Part shown: positions 8,883 to 16,806 of the stretch, in pieces
Numbering within the stretch: position 1 is the stretch's first letter
How the letters are laid out: each line of letters starts with the position of its first letter
DNA from: Oscillospiraceae bacterium
GTDB lineage: Bacteria > Bacillota > Clostridia > Oscillospirales > QAMX01
Length of the DNA stretch: 59,324 nt
Direction: 5' to 3'
Assembly (NCBI GenBank): GCA_015067675.1
Contig: SVMB01000011.1
Location: forward strand, 1-59,324
Position numbers and translations under genes: made by a program
Notes under the pieces: model-generated
What the model saw: the letters and a program-made list of their open reading frames with translations, nothing else
The model's database searches: none
Told to the model about the DNA's origin: nothing

Positions 8883-9830
8883 TTACTGTTCATCGTCCTG
8901 ACGGGGACGGTTGGGGGAAGGGGACATGTCATCGGTGAAAACGGTTTCCTTTTCAGGTTCGGGAAGCTCGGAAGGATCGGCAAAGGAGATGGAACCGTCG
9001 GTATTCTGAACGCGGGTGGAGAGCATAAACTTCTCGATGACGGGCCAGGCATTGAAGGTGGAAATAAAACCGCAGAGGGAATAGGTAAAGATCAGCATCA
9101 TCGGCAGCGGGACATAGGAGGTAATAAACAGAACCAGTGCGCTGAATACAAGCGTGCACAGATTGCGGACGAAGCCGAGAACGGCGAAGATCCAGGAATT
9201 GCGCAGGATTGCAAAGATGCTCATCTCAAACGTAACGGCGATGAGGTAGGTGTAATTGCGCATGAAGAGGTAGATGATCACTGCAAAGATCGCAACGTAA
9301 CGGAAGAGCACGAGATACTGGTTAAGCATGGGATTGTTTATGGCGCCGACGGTGATATAAAGGACAAAGCAGACAAGAATCACAAGATCAATCAGACCAA
9401 AGATCAAACCCTGACGGAAATTGGACTTCATGCGCTCCCAGAAATCCGTCCAGACCCAGGAATGCTCCTGACGGGCGAAGTTGCGCCAGATGTAGGTGGC
9501 GGCGGCGGTGGCGGGGCCCATCAGGACAGCGGAAAGAAGGGTGAGAATCTGCGGAACGGGGAAAGGAAGACCCATGAAAGACAAAAACAGGGCGATGTTA
9601 AAATCACCGGTGAAACTGGAAAGGTCAATCTGCAGAAGGGCCATCAGCCAGATGATGCCGGTGGCAACCAGCGGGAATGTGATCACGGCAAGCATCAGGT
9701 TGAGCAGGATGAGCTTGGAAATCTTGCGGAAGAAGAGCTCAAAGAAAAGGAAAAAGCGATGTTTTTCGGGCGCATCCTTGGAAACACCCTTGCCGGGCTT
9801 TGCGTAATTGAACATACCAAACAGTGCCAT
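8883..9830 (-). CDS. YesL/DUF624-family membrane protein
   Basis: 315 residues with about six membrane helices and a polar, acidic tail from about residue 265. The N-terminal pattern (FFELFFRKISKLILLNLMLAV, then a P-x-x-A-T-G turn and the GPATAA segment near residue 105) matches DUF624 proteins, which in Firmicutes often neighbour sugar transporters; their biochemical role is unknown. Start supported by GGAGA 8-9 bases upstream. A good promoter with a large inverted repeat lies just upstream. First gene of a two-gene operon. Confidence 0.75.
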   Translation of the reverse strand: MALFGMFNYAKPGKGVSKDAPEKHRFFLFFELFFRKISKLILLNLMLAVITFPLVATGIIWLMALLQIDLSSFTGDFNIALFLSFMGLPFPVPQILTLLSAVLMGPATAAATYIWRNFARQEHSWVWTDFWERMKSNFRQGLIFGLIDLVILVCFVLYITVGAINNPMLNQYLVLFRYVAIFAVIIYLFMRNYTYLIAVTFEMSIFAILRNSWIFAVLGFVRNLCTLVFSALVLFITSYVPLPMMLIFTYSLCGFISTFNAWPVIEKFMLSTRVQNTDGSISFADPSELPEPEKETVFTDDMSPSPNRPRQDDEQ

Positions 9831-9854
9831 GCGATTATTCTCCGATTTCTTTAG

Positions 9855-9935
9855 TAATATACCACATTATTATACAGTATTAGCTTCGCCTTGTAAACAG
9901 CCAAGCGTGAATATTGTATGAATAATGTGGTATTA
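9855..9935. repeat. Inverted repeat flanking the YesL-operon promoter
   Basis: ATACCACATTAT (9859-9870) recurs as its exact complement ATAATGTGGTAT (9922-9933), and the similarity continues inward with few mismatches to about 26 bases. The left arm overlaps the -10 box; the right arm lies about 25 bases upstream of the -35 box. This looks like a pair of operator sites that could be bridged by looping. Confidence 0.55.
9869..9897 (-). promoter_or_regulatory. Sigma-A promoter for the YesL-like operon
   Basis: On the minus strand: TTTACA, 17-base spacer, TATAAT, about 39 bases before the ATG at 9830. Confidence 0.7.
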
Positions 9936-9979
9936 GCTGGTAAATATTGAATGCAGCGGGATCAGACGGGAACTCACGG

Positions 9980-10864
9980 TCAGGCTTTGGGATGAGCCTT
10001 GTCGTAAATGTTCTTGATCTTACCTTTGACAAGCGACGCATACACCTGCGTGGAGGAGGCATCGGCATGACCGAGCAGTTCCTGGACGGAGTGAAGATCG
10101 GCGCCGTTTTCCAAAAGATGAACGGCGAAGGAATGACGCAGCGTGTGAGGCGTGATGTCCTTTTTTATGTTTGCAAGAGCTGCGTAATGTTTGATCAGCT
10201 TCCAGAAACCCTGACGGGTCATTCGCTCACCGTTGACGTTGACAAAGAGCGAATGCTCTTCGGGAGACAGCAGCATAATACGACGGGCACGGTTGATGTA
10301 ATTGCGGATAGAGTCGATAGCCGCAGGATAGAGCGGAATGATGCGCTCACGGCCGTCGGAAGCACAGCGAACGAATCCGAGATCGATGTTAACATCCTCT
10401 ATATTTAAGGATACAAGCTCGGTTACGCGCATACCGGTGGCATACAGAAGCTCAAGCATGGCGCGGTCACGGTAGCCCTTGACGTCTACGCATTTTGGCT
10501 GGGAGAGAAGCAGCGTCACTTCGGCGGGCGTCAGCACCTCGGGGATTTTGGCAGGCTGACGCTTTTGCTTTTCATGCCGCACGGGAGATTCTTCGATCAC
10601 ACCCTGCAGTACCAGACGATTGTAGAAGCATTTAAGCGCCGCAGCGGTACGAATAATCGTAGCGTTGGCCTTGCCCTCATCCCGCAGCTTCTGCAAGTAA
10701 GCATCCACCTGGTCCATCGATACATCTGCAAGCTCAGTGACTCCCTGTCCGAGGATATACTGCTCAAACTGGGCCAGATCGCGGATGTAGGACAAATATG
10801 TATTTTTGGAGGCCCGTTTTTCATGGATGAGATAGGTCTCAAAATCCTGTAGAGCTGCAGTCAT
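9980..10864 (-). CDS. xerD: Tyrosine recombinase XerD
   Basis: Resolves chromosome dimers at dif together with XerC. 294 residues. The N-terminal SAM-like domain covers residues 1 to about 85, and the catalytic domain follows. Catalytic residues are visible: Arg in ATGMRVTEL, the HTLRHSFAVHLLENGAD box (His-x2-Arg), LGHADASSTQVYA with the later His, and the Tyr nucleophile in that last segment. The ATG at 10864 fits the family length and has AGAGGT upstream; the longer upstream reading frame runs into spoIIM. It lies 35 bases after the spoIIM-like gene, as these two genes cluster in many Firmicutes. Confidence 0.93.
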   Translation of the reverse strand: MTAALQDFETYLIHEKRASKNTYLSYIRDLAQFEQYILGQGVTELADVSMDQVDAYLQKLRDEGKANATIIRTAAALKCFYNRLVLQGVIEESPVRHEKQKRQPAKIPEVLTPAEVTLLLSQPKCVDVKGYRDRAMLELLYATGMRVTELVSLNIEDVNIDLGFVRCASDGRERIIPLYPAAIDSIRNYINRARRIMLLSPEEHSLFVNVNGERMTRQGFWKLIKHYAALANIKKDITPHTLRHSFAVHLLENGADLHSVQELLGHADASSTQVYASLVKGKIKNIYDKAHPKA

Positions 10865-10899
10865 AGATGTACCTCTTTGTGTATACTTTCGGGAAAAGA

Positions 10900-11418
10900 T
10901 TAGAAAGCGAGAAGTGCGCGATAGAGGGCGCACAGAGAAAGAAGCGAGAGCGTGATGAGCAGAATACCGAACTGATGAATCCGGGAGAGATGAAACTGAG
11001 ACGACCGGCCAAGAACCTGACGGAACCTGGAAAGCGAAAAGAGAAATGCGGGAACAACGGCTGCAAAGAAGCAGGGCACAGCAATCAGATTGGGAATCCC
11101 CGCAGTGCAGAACAGTGCGGACACGGAACCGCAAACCGAAACCGCCTGCAGCGACAGAGCATATCCCTGCCAGACAAGCAAACATGGCAGAGCGAAAACA
11201 CCGAGGGAAGAAAAGGAAAAAACATAAGCCGAAAACTGCGGCAGAAAGAAGGAAACTAGTTCACGGAAAAACAGCGAACTTTGGGTCAAAGACGATTGCG
11301 CGGAAGCCGGCATGATTCCGGGAGCCATCAAAAGGGCACCCGCACTGCCGAAGAGAAAGAGCAATGCGCCGAGGGATGAAAGAATGCCGTAAAAAGCCTG
11401 CTGGCTGCGATGAATCAT
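10900..11418 (-). CDS. spoIIM: SpoIIM-like stage II sporulation membrane protein
   Basis: 172 residues, mostly hydrophobic, with about five membrane segments. The middle and C-terminal halves follow the SpoIIM pattern: a G-x-x-x-x-P turn followed by a W-Q-G-Y-A-L-S-L segment, a Gly-Ile-Pro turn, an IPxFFAA helix, then FSLSRF. SpoIIM belongs to the DMP complex that remodels peptidoglycan during engulfment, in the mother cell. Support comes from its place just upstream of xerD, as in Bacillus, and from an upstream sigma-E-like promoter. The sequence is divergent, so this is a family-level inference. GAGGAGG precedes the ATG. Confidence 0.62.
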   Translation of the reverse strand: MIHRSQQAFYGILSSLGALLFLFGSAGALLMAPGIMPASAQSSLTQSSLFFRELVSFFLPQFSAYVFSFSSLGVFALPCLLVWQGYALSLQAVSVCGSVSALFCTAGIPNLIAVPCFFAAVVPAFLFSLSRFRQVLGRSSQFHLSRIHQFGILLITLSLLSLCALYRALLAF

Positions 11419-11450
11419 ATGTGCTGCCTCCTCACAGGATTGACGTTAGT

Positions 11451-11482
11451 CTATCTTATGAGGAAACGGGACAAGATATAAC
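11451..11482 (-). promoter_or_regulatory. Sigma-E-like sporulation promoter for spoIIM-like/xerD
   Basis: Minus strand: GTTATATC, then CATAAGATAG, with 16 bases between the ATA and the CATA cores. The same ATA-N16-CATA spacing is found before spoIIIAA and before sipL. It lies about 33 bases before the spoIIM-like ATG. Confidence 0.5.
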
Positions 11483-11497
11483 CGGGGCAGGGGAGCG

Positions 11498-12304
11498 TCA
11501 GCGGGAGAGCTCTGCGGTACGGCGGGTGCAGGCTTCAAGACCAGCGGTGACGGCTTCTTCCAGACCGTTGTCCAGCATGGCATCCATAGCAGCCTGCGTG
11601 GTGCCGCCGGGAGTGGCCACCATGCGCACAAGCTCGGCAGGGGATTTCTCGCCCTGCAGTAAAACACGGGCAGCGCCTTCCATGGTTTTGGCGGCAAGCC
11701 GCAGAGCGGCAGCGGGATCGATTCCCTGAGAAGCGCCGTAGGAGGCGAGCTGTGAAACAATCTGATAGAAGTAGGCCGGGCTGGAGCCGTTGACTGCCAC
11801 GACGCTGACGAGCTTATCCTCGCTCATCTCTTCCACGATACCGCCGCAGGAGAAGATCGTGCGGGCAGCTTCTCTATATAAGGAAGGGACGTCGGGAGCT
11901 TCGGCGATAGCGGTGGCGCCGCAGCCGACGGTGAGGGTGGCGTTGGGCATGACGCGAATGACATGGGCGCCGGGAAGACCTGCGCGCAGAAAATCCGTGG
12001 TGATACCGGCGGCGATGGAGATGAAGCACTTGCCGGCAGGATTGCCGAGCTGGGTGAGTACCTCGCCCATGATCTGCGGCTTGACTGCCAGCAGAATCAG
12101 TTCAGAAGACGCCACGACTTCAGCCGGGGAACCGGCGATGCAGACACCCTGCCGGGCATAGGCCGTCATCTGAGCGGGGAGGGGATCGAAGATCGTGAGC
12201 CGGGAAGGCTCGATGGTCCGGGTTTCAAGAATGGTGGACAGAATCGCTGAGGCCATGTGGCCGACACCGATGCAGCCGACGCGCATGGTCAAAGCTGTAG
12301 ACAT
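11498..12304 (-). CDS. proC: Pyrroline-5-carboxylate reductase
   Basis: Last step of proline synthesis: NAD(P)H-dependent reduction of pyrroline-5-carboxylate. 268 residues. The N-terminal Rossmann motif is GCIGVGHMASAIL (G-x-G-x2-x3-A). The mid-protein ISIAAGITTDFLR and VMPNATLTVGCGATAI match the family, and the C-terminal signature region is VATPGGTTQAAMD. GAGAGGA lies about 12 bases before the ATG at 12304; an in-frame ATG at 12286 is an alternative start. It stands alone, with a gap of 328 bases upstream. Confidence 0.94.
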   Translation of the reverse strand: MSTALTMRVGCIGVGHMASAILSTILETRTIEPSRLTIFDPLPAQMTAYARQGVCIAGSPAEVVASSELILLAVKPQIMGEVLTQLGNPAGKCFISIAAGITTDFLRAGLPGAHVIRVMPNATLTVGCGATAIAEAPDVPSLYREAARTIFSCGGIVEEMSEDKLVSVVAVNGSSPAYFYQIVSQLASYGASQGIDPAAALRLAAKTMEGAARVLLQGEKSPAELVRMVATPGGTTQAAMDAMLDNGLEEAVTAGLEACTRRTAELSR

Positions 12305-12444
12305 GGATAGGGTCGTCCTCTCTGATACAGAAGTAAGGCGGTGAACCGCTTACAGATACGCCGCCTAGTTTGACATAACACAGTACACTAATCTTACACC
12401 ATTTCCCATCAAATAGCAAGAGGTCAATGAACAATTCGTTTAAT

Positions 12445-12498
12445 TTGCACAAAGATTATGGTACCGATATTATGTAAACAAAGAACGAATGTTCTTTG
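12445..12498 (+). promoter_or_regulatory. Plus-strand promoter candidate followed by a LexA-like palindrome
   Basis: TTGCAC, 17-base spacer, TATTAT (12445-12473), then the perfect palindrome CAAAGAAC-GAAT-GTTCTTTG (12479-12498), placed where transcription would start. Its GAAC-N4-GTTC core is the Firmicutes LexA (DinR) box, and the outer bases match the box at dinB (22262-22281). No gene lies downstream on this strand; the transcript would be antisense to nrdR. Confidence 0.4.
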
Positions 12499-12567
12499 CT
12501 GTGCGGTTTCGCTATGTTATTGACGATAAGAAATGGAAAAATAGTTGAAATGACGAAAAATGAAGCG

Positions 12568-12604
12568 AAAAAAAGTGCCTGCCGAGGAAGATTTCGGCAG
12601 GCAC
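12568..12604 (-). terminator. Intrinsic terminator of nrdR
   Basis: Arms GTGCCTGCCGA (12575-12585) and TCGGCAGGCAC (12594-12604), 8-base loop. Read leftward the stem is followed by seven T. It begins 28 bases after the nrdR stop. Confidence 0.92.
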
Positions 12605-12632
12605 CTGAGAAAGATTGGTTGATCTCAATTTG

Positions 12633-13127
12633 TTAAAGCTGACTGTCGTCGGATACAGAGCTTTCCTTGGTATCGCGCAGCAGGTTTTTGAGCTCATCCA
12701 TGAAGCTGGACAGGTCTTTGAACTGACGGTAAACGGACGCAAAACGCACATAGGAGACTTCATCAATATCCTTGAGCCGCTCCATTACCAGTTCACCGAT
12801 GTAGCGGGATTCCACCTCATGCTCCAGTCGATTCTGCAGTTCTTTTTCAACGGAAAGAGCGGCTTCTTCCAGCACGGGAAGCGGCACCGGACGCTTTTCG
12901 CAGGAACGGATCAGACCGTGGAGAATCTTGTTGCGGTCAAACGCCTGACGGGAACCGTCGCGCTTGATGACAATGATGGGGATATGCTCCACGACCTCGA
13001 AGGTGGTAAAACGCTGTCTGCAGGTCAGGCACTCCCTGCGGCGGCGGATACTGGTATCCTCGTCGGTGGGACGTGAGTCGATAACTTTGCTGTCAGGACT
13101 TCCGCAGTACGGGCATTTCAAAATCAC
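12633..13127 (-). CDS. nrdR: Transcriptional repressor NrdR
   Basis: Represses ribonucleotide reductase operons in response to ATP/dATP. 164 residues, slightly longer than usual. The N-terminal zinc ribbon has C5, C8, C33 and C36. The ATP-cone domain follows from about residue 49, with [16 protein letters not shown] and the [12 protein letters not shown] segment near the end. Single-gene transcript closed by its own terminator. The promoter region carries two palindromic sites with centres 32 bases apart, the spacing used by paired NrdR boxes, so self-control is possible. Confidence 0.95.
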   Translation of the reverse strand: MILKCPYCGSPDSKVIDSRPTDEDTSIRRRRECLTCRQRFTTFEVVEHIPIIVIKRDGSRQAFDRNKILHGLIRSCEKRPVPLPVLEEAALSVEKELQNRLEHEVESRYIGELVMERLKDIDEVSYVRFASVYRQFKDLSSFMDELKNLLRDTKESSVSDDSQL

Positions 13128-13152
13128 TTACCCCCATTTCAGATGAAATAGC

Positions 13153-13204
13153 TTGTACTATCTGTACAACACATTCGGCGTTTGAAAGTACAGATAGTAT
13201 ACCA
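13153..13204 (-). promoter_or_regulatory. nrdR promoter with paired 12-bp inverted repeat
   Basis: TACTATCTGTAC (13156-13167) and its exact complement GTACAGATAGTA (13188-13199), centres 32 bases apart. The right copy overlaps an extended -10 box, TGGTATACT, on the minus strand. The left copy sits within TTGTAC-N5-GTACAA, itself a palindrome. The bases do not match the textbook NrdR box closely, so the bound protein is unknown. Confidence 0.5.
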
Positions 13205-13263
13205 CATACAATATGCGAATGCATTAGGCAAAACGTCAAAAAGTATTGCCTTTCAGTCGGGTT

Positions 13264-13563
13264 TTAGAGCTGCGCCAGCAAATCATCCATGATTTCGTAT
13301 GCTGCAGCGGGTGTAACCATCCCGTCGGCCAGCAGATACAGCCACCGAACGGCCAGGGATTCATCCGTAGTCAGGCCGGGCAGCTTACAGCGCTCACAGG
13401 AGCCTGAGATCTCATCTGTGAGAACAATCTCGATATCAAAGCTGCGGCGCACGGTTGCGTCTGCAATAGAGTTTTCCAACAGGTGATAATCAAGCCTGCA
13501 CGGCTTCCCGTGCAGCTGCAGCTTTCGCTGCAGGGATTGGACGGATACGGGGGTCATAGTCAC
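13264..13563 (-). CDS. Small protein of unknown function (possibly DUF6514-like)
   Basis: 99 residues, probably cytosolic. It reads as a two-part protein: a beta-rich first half (SFDIEIVLTDE) carrying a C-x2-C pair (C56, C59), and an alpha-helical second half (ESLAVRWLYLLADGMVTPAAAYEIMDD) typical of small clostridial DUF families. The start is GTG at 13563 or ATG at 13557, both after AAAGGA. It has its own promoter and lies downstream of the MutS-like pair on the same strand. No function assigned. Confidence 0.6.
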   Translation of the reverse strand: MTMTPVSVQSLQRKLQLHGKPCRLDYHLLENSIADATVRRSFDIEIVLTDEISGSCERCKLPGLTTDESLAVRWLYLLADGMVTPAAAYEIMDDLLAQL

Positions 13564-13610
13564 GTTTTCCTTTCCAAAACTTGCTTTTTTTCTCCGACGT
13601 CGTTGAATCC

Positions 13611-13639
13611 AGTATAAGGCCGGAAATGTGCGAAAGCAA
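13611..13639 (-). promoter_or_regulatory. Sigma-A promoter for the 99-residue protein
   Basis: Minus strand: TTGCTT, 17-base spacer, TATACT, about 48 bases before the start codon. Confidence 0.5.
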
Positions 13640-13679
13640 TCGAAAGAAAACGTGAAAAAACGAGAAATGGTTTACATAA

Positions 13680-15197
13680 TTACAGTTCGGCGGGAATGAT
13701 CTTATAACGGGTGGGACCTTCGCGGCCGGACTGCATGAGCTGGACGTGATCGGGATTGCAAAGCTCGTAGAGATGGGTCAAATGGGTGACGAATACAAAC
13801 TTTGCATGAGCCAGAGGCAGGAAGGAGAGGATGTCGTAGATTGCGCGGGTACCCTCGGCGTAGGCCGTGGTCTGAAAAGTCTCGTTGAGCAGGATCAGCG
13901 CATGGGGACGGAGACGATCCATGATGTGGGAGATGCACTGAACCTCGCCTTCGAAGCGGCCCGCGGTATCGCCGACCTGAAAATCTTTTTCGGCAGAGGA
14001 GAACTGGGTAAAGATCGCATCACGGATGCTGATCTTCGCAGATTTCGCACAGACAGGCAGACCGGACTGCGCCAGAATCTGGGCAATACCCAGGGAACGC
14101 AGGAAAACGGTTTTACCGGAGCTGTTCTGACCGCGGATGAGTACGCCGTCGCAGTCGGCGGACATATGGACGTCGTTTGAAACGATCTGATCGGGCGTTT
14201 TGCCCTCGGAGAGCAGCAGGAAGTCGTAGAGATCCTTTGCATCAAAGACATCGCGGGAAGCGTCGAGCACCGTGGGCATACAGGCAGTCATGCCGTGCTC
14301 CTGAATATAGGCGCAGTAGGCCACGGCGACGTTATAGAACATCAGCTCACGGGACAGGCCGTAGAAGAGCTCATAGACGTTGTTGGTGATATCGGTGAGC
14401 ACGGTATACATACGGTGCATGGCCTCGTTGAGCAGGAAATCAGCGTCGTCGGGCTCATCACCGGGGATTTTGACCTCGGGAATCTGATTTTCGGTGGCCT
14501 TACGGCTCTGAAAGAGCTTTTTGAGGGGATTGACCTTGGCTTTGCTGTTGAGATCCACGGCCTCGCACAGATCGCTGATACGCAGCCGGAGGCTGTCGTC
14601 CACGGTGGCGGTGACGCTGAACTCATAGTGTTCGGGCGTATAGTGCAGGAAATGGGAGGAGATGTCAACGATCTCCTGGAAGGCGTCGTTGGCGATCATG
14701 TCGGCACAGTACTGGCGGATGCCGCACAGTCCCTCGGAGGTGAGCTGATAAGGCTCAAAGAGTTCGTTGAGGGAGTAGAAGTAACCGATGATCATCTTGG
14801 CAAACTTTGCCGTGACCTGCAGCTGAGAGAAGGTGAACTCAAGCAGCGCACGTTTACTGACGTTGACGCCGAAGGAGTAGACATTGGCGCGCATTTCCTT
14901 CCAGTCATCCTGGATGGTATCGTAACGCTTGAAGAGGCGGTTGAGATCTGCCAGAAGCTGAGGATTCTGCAGAAGATCCTTTAAGATGCTCTGCCGGTAG
15001 CGGACGTTTTCCACATTGTGCAGGGGAGACTTGAGCACGTCGATAAAGTAATCGGCCTGCTTCTTGGCATTGCAGAACTCGCGCACGGCCTGATCCAGCG
15101 AAAGGTCATAGATGGCACCGGACATATCGTCGAGGGCTTCGTAGTTGACGTCCTCGGGAATCTTGGAGAGTAAGGAAAATTTGAAATCTGCAGTCAT
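13680..15197 (-). CDS. MutS-like ATPase lacking the mismatch-recognition domain (second of pair)
   Basis: 505 residues. Residues 1 to about 330 are helical, like the MutS core/lever region, with no N-terminal mismatch-binding domain (no Phe-x-Glu motif). The C-terminal ABC-type ATPase (MutS domain V) has Walker A GQNSSGKT (356-363), a signature-like region around 410-420, Walker B LILLNET with Asn438 in place of the usual Asp and Glu439 kept, and the H-loop His in THLTHL (472). Its start overlaps the stop of the preceding paralogue by one base (TGATG), so the two are translated together. Role unknown; a clamp or strand-junction ATPase is plausible. Confidence 0.8.
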   Translation of the reverse strand: MTADFKFSLLSKIPEDVNYEALDDMSGAIYDLSLDQAVREFCNAKKQADYFIDVLKSPLHNVENVRYRQSILKDLLQNPQLLADLNRLFKRYDTIQDDWKEMRANVYSFGVNVSKRALLEFTFSQLQVTAKFAKMIIGYFYSLNELFEPYQLTSEGLCGIRQYCADMIANDAFQEIVDISSHFLHYTPEHYEFSVTATVDDSLRLRISDLCEAVDLNSKAKVNPLKKLFQSRKATENQIPEVKIPGDEPDDADFLLNEAMHRMYTVLTDITNNVYELFYGLSRELMFYNVAVAYCAYIQEHGMTACMPTVLDASRDVFDAKDLYDFLLLSEGKTPDQIVSNDVHMSADCDGVLIRGQNSSGKTVFLRSLGIAQILAQSGLPVCAKSAKISIRDAIFTQFSSAEKDFQVGDTAGRFEGEVQCISHIMDRLRPHALILLNETFQTTAYAEGTRAIYDILSFLPLAHAKFVFVTHLTHLYELCNPDHVQLMQSGREGPTRYKIIPAEL

Positions 15198-16684
15198 CAG
15201 TTGGCGCCTCCTGTTCTGCGCGCATCGGGCTCGCCGAAGCGGCGGACCAGATCTTCACGGGTCAGGCTGTATTTTTTCAGGATATCGCTGGCGTAGGAGC
15301 CTGCGATTCCCTTGCGCTTGGCAATCTTATAGGTACGGCGGTTCATGTTGTTAAGATCAACAATAACGTTGAGGAAGGGGATCTCCGTGGTACCCAGGCC
15401 ATGCTGATGGGTGATGTAGACACCGTAGCAGCCGCTCTTGTAAAGCTGCTCGGCCAGCGCCACGGTCTGATCGACGGCGATTTCCTCGCTGGTGGTGGCG
15501 AAGGTTTCGTTGAGCAGGATCACGGAGTTGTCACCGCAGACTTCAAGGATCTCGGCGATACGCTTCTTTTCATCAGCAAAACGGCCGTCACCGTCGAAAC
15601 GTTCGTCACGGGGGAAGTGCGTGTAGACAGAAGAGATTATGCCGATGGAAGCAGCGGTACAGGGCAGGGCACAGCCGTTGAGGAACAGCAGCAGTGCGAC
15701 GCCGACCGTACGCAGATAGGTGGTCTTACCGCCGCCGTTGGCGCCGGTGAGATAGAAGAAGGGCTCGTCGTCGTTGAACTCCACGTGGTTGGGGACGATG
15801 TTGAGCTCGTTCTTGGCAAGCAGGGTGATGTCGTAAGCATCCTTGATGTCAATGCCGCGGCCGGAAGCAATTGTGGGATAGTTCGTGGGGATACCGGCCT
15901 TGCGCAGACGGGCAAGGAGTCCGGCCAGCGCCGTGTAGAAATCAAGCTCGAGCTTGTACTGCAGAATCGCTTCATCGAAGAAGGTGTGATACTGCTCATG
16001 GAATGCGGCAAAGGCCTTGAATTCCGCAGGATAAATCTGGGCCATACCGTCGATGATCTGCGCGGACAGGGCGTAGGAACAGCCGCGGCGGGGGCTGAAC
16101 GCGGAGAAGCCCAGAGATTCGGCGCAGCGGGCGAGGCGTTCCTCGTAGGTAACAGGCGCCTCGGCAGCAACACTGACCTTGGAGCCGTTGATGCGCACAC
16201 GGTTGACCGTGATATGCTGCACACTGGGATAGAGCTCGTCGATGGCGGTCGTCAGGGTAACGAAGGCAGAATCCTTTACCGCATCGGCAAAGAAGGAGAC
16301 AAAGCGGCTGTAAAGCATACAGGCGTCACTGGGCAATGCAGCGGCGGTGCGGTAGAAATCCACCAGAGCGTGCAGAAGGCTCAGGCAGATGACATTGCGC
16401 TCGTTGTCGCAGCGGGAACCCTGGTAGTGTTCCCAGCAGCGCTGCAGATCGGCAGCGTTTTCGGAGAGCCTGGCCAGATGGGCAAGAAGCTCAGGGGACT
16501 TATCCAGCGCCCGGAAAAACTCCTGACGGGCGAGGATATCCTCACGACCACAGGGGATGCACATGGCCGGCATGATCTCCGCCGGCAGCAGCAGCGTCAG
16601 CTTGATATCCTCGGGAACACATGCGGGAATACGGGCTGACGGAGTATGATTTGTAAATAATAAAGACGGGAATGACATAATCAT
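15197..16684 (-). CDS. MutS-like ATPase lacking the mismatch-recognition domain (first of pair)
   Basis: 495 residues from the ATG at 16684 (GGAAGG upstream; ATG 16678 is equally possible). Same plan as its neighbour: helical N-terminal part, then MutS domain V with Walker A GANGGGKT (314-321), Walker B VILLNET with Asn392 where Asp is expected and Glu393, and ITHQHGL as H-loop. Sequence similarity to the partner outside the ATPase motifs is low, so they look like ancient paralogues acting as a heterodimer (inference). Both lack the domain that recognises mismatches, so ordinary mismatch repair is unlikely. Confidence 0.8.
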   Translation of the reverse strand: MIMSFPSLLFTNHTPSARIPACVPEDIKLTLLLPAEIMPAMCIPCGREDILARQEFFRALDKSPELLAHLARLSENAADLQRCWEHYQGSRCDNERNVICLSLLHALVDFYRTAAALPSDACMLYSRFVSFFADAVKDSAFVTLTTAIDELYPSVQHITVNRVRINGSKVSVAAEAPVTYEERLARCAESLGFSAFSPRRGCSYALSAQIIDGMAQIYPAEFKAFAAFHEQYHTFFDEAILQYKLELDFYTALAGLLARLRKAGIPTNYPTIASGRGIDIKDAYDITLLAKNELNIVPNHVEFNDDEPFFYLTGANGGGKTTYLRTVGVALLLFLNGCALPCTAASIGIISSVYTHFPRDERFDGDGRFADEKKRIAEILEVCGDNSVILLNETFATTSEEIAVDQTVALAEQLYKSGCYGVYITHQHGLGTTEIPFLNVIVDLNNMNRRTYKIAKRKGIAGSYASDILKKYSLTREDLVRRFGEPDARRTGGAN

Positions 16685-16712
16685 GAATCCTTCCGTACAT
16701 AACTTGCCTTTC

Positions 16713-16741
16713 ATTATACCATAACTTTCGGGTAAAAACAA
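16713..16741 (-). promoter_or_regulatory. Extended -10 promoter for the MutS-like pair
   Basis: Minus strand: TTGTTT, 17-base spacer ending in TGG, TATAAT, about 29 bases before the ATG at 16684. Confidence 0.65.
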
Positions 16742-16806
16742 GAGTATGCAATCGATGTCTCCAATTTCCTGCGAAGAATTATTGCGGAAAAAAATCCCGG
16801 GGTACA

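Larger units (their letters stand above)
12305..12632. other. 328-base gap between proC and nrdR
   Basis: Holds the nrdR terminator (12568-12604), a plus-strand promoter-like sequence with a 20-base palindrome (12445-12498), and a weak minus-strand promoter candidate for proC (TTGCTA, 17 bases, TAAGAT at 12391-12419). An open frame of 40 codons starting near 12514 on the plus strand crosses the terminator and looks non-coding. No RNA gene recognised. Confidence 0.6.

Noticed and set aside
9980..11185. Longer reading of xerD starting at 11185
   Set aside because: The added 107 residues lie inside the spoIIM-like gene in another frame, and XerD homologues begin at the ATG at 10864.
12514..12636. 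40-codon open frame on the plus strand after the LexA-like box
   Set aside because: Runs through the nrdR terminator and into nrdR, has no ribosome site, and the peptide has no coding character.
15401..16639. 412-codon open frame on the plus strand opposite the MutS-like gene
   Set aside because: Low-complexity Gly/Val/Glu-rich translation, no ribosome site, and lies fully opposite a gene with clear ATPase motifs. A mirror frame caused by GC-rich codon use.
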